A stretch of 64,000 bases of DNA. Source: Membranipora membranacea (lineage: Eukaryota; Bryozoa; Gymnolaemata; Cheilostomatida; Membraniporidae). The notes under the pieces were generated by a model. That model ran no database searches. It saw only the letters and a list, made by a program, of their open reading frames with translations, and was not told the origin of the DNA. Each line of letters opens with the position of its first letter. The first letter of the stretch is position 1. This document shows positions 60,970 to 64,000 of the stretch, piece by piece. The DNA lies in the NCBI GenBank assembly GCA_914767715.1, contig OU612069.1, positions 11,839,387 to 11,903,386 of the forward strand, given 5' to 3'. A program made the translations under genes and the position numbers.

Positions 60970-62255
60970 TCTTCTCTCGCTTTACTCTCAGATGAGCAAA
61001 TTGCTATTAGCAATCATAATCAGTTTGTACAAGACTGGCCAAATGACAACAAGGCCAGCATGATGTTTAGTCTTACTCCTTGCTTTCACAGATACAAATT
61101 TTGTACACAAAAATATTTTAGCGCTTGACATTAGAATTCATGCTATTCCGTATATTGTATAGGTATGAACAGTAGTGCATGGTTGTTTTCAAAATTATTA
61201 GTTTTTAAACCTAGTCACCACAAAATCTTTTTGTTTTGTTTATTCATATCCAAAACCAATACATGGACACACTGAACTGAAAGTGGGTGGTGAATGTGAG
61301 AAGCTTCGCATAAAACATCAATTTCAGACACCAAAGTTCATGCAAAGGGAACACAGCCTTAATTCTCGTTAGGTCGTTCAACCTGATTTTGATTTGTAAT
61401 GGATTTCTAGATTCTTGGGGGTTTTGTCATGATTAGAGCTGTTGCAATAGGCTACGCCCCTACACTCCTAACAATTGCCTTGCCGTGAAATTTGGTTATG
61501 TATTCACAGCCATGCTTTTTCCTTTCCAGATCATAGCTCATTTTATAATTGTTATGGTCGATTGTTATTTTTTGTTATTCATATAAATTTGAATATATAT
61601 TTGGTATGCTTTCTGCATACACAATAATTGATTTGTATTAGCAGAAAATTAGACAATGTACATTCAGACATGATATGGCCCCCTTGGATAGTTGACTAGA
61701 AGTAGTGTGATCTAGATTGCTCAAATTCCCACAGGAAAACTACAATTAACGATAAAGAGGGGAACAACTCCAAATACAGGCAAACAGAATTAAACTGAAT
61801 GTAATGTAGCAATGATCTTATGAGTCCTGTTTTACAATGCTGTTGAGGTTATTACATAGGATACAAGTGTTACACTAGTCAAAACAGCTTCTGTTAAACG
61901 AAGGCTAAGGACTGTGATGTCTGTATTTTGCAACCTGTTGGGTCAGCCAGGAAGGAGTTAGCTTCTGTGTCTGAACATTGAACTTCTGAACCCAAAGGAT
62001 TAATGTTCACAACATTATGTGCTGCGGTCGTCGCATGGGAGACAACACTAGATAGGAGATAACAGATGGAGCAAAGCGTCGTGACTTCATTTTCATAACC
62101 AGGGGGTACATGATGGAGCCTGAATGGGGTTGACTCAAGGGGGCCTCTTAGTCCAACTATTCGATGCCGAGAGAGTTATTACACATCTTCTAAGGTTCAA
62201 GTCCCTGTAGCCATATCTCAAAGTCCCCTTTTTTGTTTCTGAAAATGACAAAGCA
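60970..62255. other. Intergenic region between convergent paralogues; nothing recognised
   Basis: No exon-like frames or clear repeats are visible before the SINE at 62262. Confidence 0.35.
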
Positions 62256-62261
62256 AAAAAG

Positions 62262-62480
62262 GGTCTTCTCGGCCTATTGGCTAAGATCAGAGTGTCATGG
62301 CCAGTGCCTGATTAGTGCCTGTTTCAGGTTCTGGCAGCTTGCTGCACACTCACGATTAAGAGGTCCACCATGGCCTCACCTCTAGTTTACTAGGATGTAT
62401 CACACTCTCAGTACAAGGACTCCGGGCAACTCGCGTCCCTCTTTAGGAGCGGCCCACCCTATGTTTTGTCATAAACAGGG
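62262..62480 (+). mobile_element. U2-snRNA-headed SINE, copy 7
   Basis: Starts TCTTCTCGGCCTATTGGC (first few U2 bases changed), then the body with a small internal deletion around CACCTCTAG, and ends GTTTTGTCATAAACAGG. A clear target-site duplication was not found. Confidence 0.8.
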
Positions 62481-62858
62481 CTATGAGATAACCCTAGGTC
62501 CCTCCATCCACAAAATGAATAAATAGCATCCATTGAATTGAACTTGATTCTCAAATACAACTAGTCTGTACTCATAACCATAAGATCAATCCTTACTCAC
62601 GTTTAAATTTAGAGTTATTCCCCTCCTCTGACAAACCACTGACAAGCCGAAGCCTATGAGTAGAGGGGTGTAACTTTGAATGAAGGCAAACTGAACAAAA
62701 CTTGTTTTAGATCTCTCCTGACTCCTCGAGTCAAAATAGATGCGTGGTCATTACTAAGGACACAAAACTGAACAGTTATCACAGCTGGACTTCAATTGCA
62801 TCAATCTGGCCTAATTAACTATGGTATCGGTAATGTATTGTAGAAATGCATCATTTAG

Positions 62859-63025
62859 ATCGCTTCACGGCCTATTGGCTAAGATCAAAGTGTCACTGCC
62901 ATGGCCACACCTCTAGGATGCATTCTAGTTTTCTAGGATGTATCACATTCTCAGTATGAGGATTTAGGGCACCTTGCGTCCGTCTTTAGGGGCAGCCCAA
63001 TCTTCTGTTTCTTACTAAACAGCAA
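62859..63025 (+). mobile_element. U2-snRNA-headed SINE, copy 8 (internally deleted, with target-site duplication)
   Basis: Begins ATCGCTTCACGGCC, lacks the TGATTAGTGCC...CCACC part, and ends with the CAGCCCAATCTTCTGTTTCTT variant. Flanking repeat GAAATGCAYCATTTAGAT (18 bp, one mismatch) at 62843 and 63026. Confidence 0.85.
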
Positions 63026-63438
63026 GAAATGCACCATTTAGATAAAAACCCACCGCAATGGAGAAGAAAAGTTGGCTTTATATTTTGGATAATCTTAACC
63101 TAAGCTTTCTAAGTCAGTAGCTACAGAAGCTATTCAAATCATACTTGGTATTCACGTAAACAATAAAATACTTCTGTTTTTGTGCAAGAAAGTAAATGCC
63201 TCTAATGTGTTTGAAACACACAGCAAAGATCAGTTAGGGGCACACAAATGAGTGTGAAAATAAATTACAAGAAAACTAGGCATAATAAGTGAAAATTCAT
63301 CAAAACTTTCTTGTAGCTGCACATCATAATTTAATAATCTATGAAAATATTGTCTTATATTTGCATGGCACCACAGCGTGAATACAGAAATCAAATAACC
63401 ACTAAATAAATATTTTTGGTTCATGTGCACAAAGAAGA

Positions 63439-63444
63439 TTTATT
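63439..63444 (-). terminator. Candidate polyadenylation signal of the right-edge gene
   Basis: AATAAA on the minus strand, about 200 bp past the stop at 63642. Confidence 0.5.
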
Positions 63445-63641
63445 CAAATAAAAGGAGCGTTACAAATGCGCACCCATTCTCTAATACTAAAATATATCTT
63501 ATATACATTTAACACAGCTTTTTTATATTCACTCAATGCATTTCAAGCCTGTAACTTCCACGGTGACCATGTTGAACCATCATATCAAGTTAACAACCAA
63601 TAGAATTGCATTGTGGGTAATAGCTGTGCATTGGAATACCA

Positions 63642-64000
63642 CTATATAAAAGTCACGCTAGCCTGTTTCTCCGGATGACGATTGTTGGTGAAATGAGATG
63701 TTCCATTTATAATGTGGGTTGGTGGCAGATAATGTGCAGGGATATTGGAATCACGTCGCTTGTGGCTCTTCTTTAGGGCGTTCTTTCTCATGCTAACCAC
63801 CTGATCTTTAACGTGCTCAACAACGGATTGCGCAGGTCTTGTACACTGTTCTCGATGTAATACGTACTGGCAGAAGCACATCCCCTGTAATAGAACAAGA
63901 TACCATACAGTAAAACATATGACAATTGACATTGAGACAGCATCACCAGGATGTCGGTCACTTATCAGTACCTTGTAGACATCACACCTTTTCTTGCTGT
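63642..64000 (-). CDS. Partial paralogue of the two-pass membrane protein (last two exons)
   Basis: The last exon (63884-63642, 80 codons) begins GMCFCQYVLHREQ right after a TTACAG acceptor and ends QASVTFI with a stop. This matches start, end and length of the last exon of the gene at 55282-60934. The preceding exon ends at 63972 (donor GTACTG) and is cut by the window edge; its visible end reads SKKRCDVYK in the same phase. The middle of the exon has diverged (HVKDQVVSMRKNALKK here versus QVKGQMHSMRRHTS there). The two genes point at each other across 2.7 kb. The rest of the gene lies outside the window. Confidence 0.7.
   Translation of the reverse strand, partial: SKKRCDVYKVLISDRHPGDAVSMSIVICFTVWYLVLLQGMCFCQYVLHREQCTRPAQSVVEHVKDQVVSMRKNALKKSHKRRDSNIPAHYLPPTHIINGTSHFTNNRHPEKQASVTFI

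Overview
This is metazoan nuclear DNA. It is AT-rich, and its genes are split by GT-AG introns of roughly 100 bp to 2 kb with phase-consistent exons, TATA boxes and AATAAA signals. SINE-like, MITE-like and LINE debris fills introns and intergenic space. There are no bacterial-style operons. The collagen types, a TIR protein and Polinton-type debris suit a non-bilaterian or other marine invertebrate (a sponge or relative is plausible), but I cannot name the species.

Layout. (1) 1-1317: decayed capsid-type protein of a Maverick/Polinton-like element. (2) 1687-2445: an inverted-repeat (MITE-like) element. (3) 3.9-41.6 kb: a cluster of five related short-chain collagen genes, A (-), B (+), D (-), E (-), C (+). 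All have one plan: a 50-51 aa exon with a basic cytoplasmic start and one transmembrane segment, a short stalk exon, an exon with a furin-type site (RVKR, RLKR or RYRR) and a Cys-X-Cys motif just before the first Gly-X-Y triplet, three triple-helix exons, and a tiny C-terminal exon with no NC1/COLFI domain. The predicted products are type II membrane collagens that can be shed. The helix exons total exactly 615 nt in A, B, C and E (597 nt in D), although the intron positions differ between the two subfamilies (A/D/E and B/C), so the chains share a register that would allow co-assembly. Gene B carries a 2-nt deletion in its membrane exon and may be a recent pseudogene. Duplicated unknown sequence separates A from B (9.4-15.7 kb), and a SINE-rich, partly tandemly duplicated stretch separates E from C (30.5-36 kb).

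(4) 43.7-54.8 kb (+): a multi-exon gene ending in a TIR domain, with an alternative read-through exon that would give a membrane-anchored form without TIR. (5) 55.3-61.0 kb (+): a nine-exon gene for an unrecognised two-pass membrane protein with a Cys-rich, glycosylatable segment. (6) 63.6-64.0 kb (-): the last two exons of a paralogue of that gene, tail-to-tail with it and running off the window.

Repeats. The most unusual is a SINE-like family whose 5' end is the start of U2 snRNA. About eight copies are visible, and four have clear target-site duplications. Two tRNA-derived SINE families, a LINE 3' fragment and a foldback element are also present.
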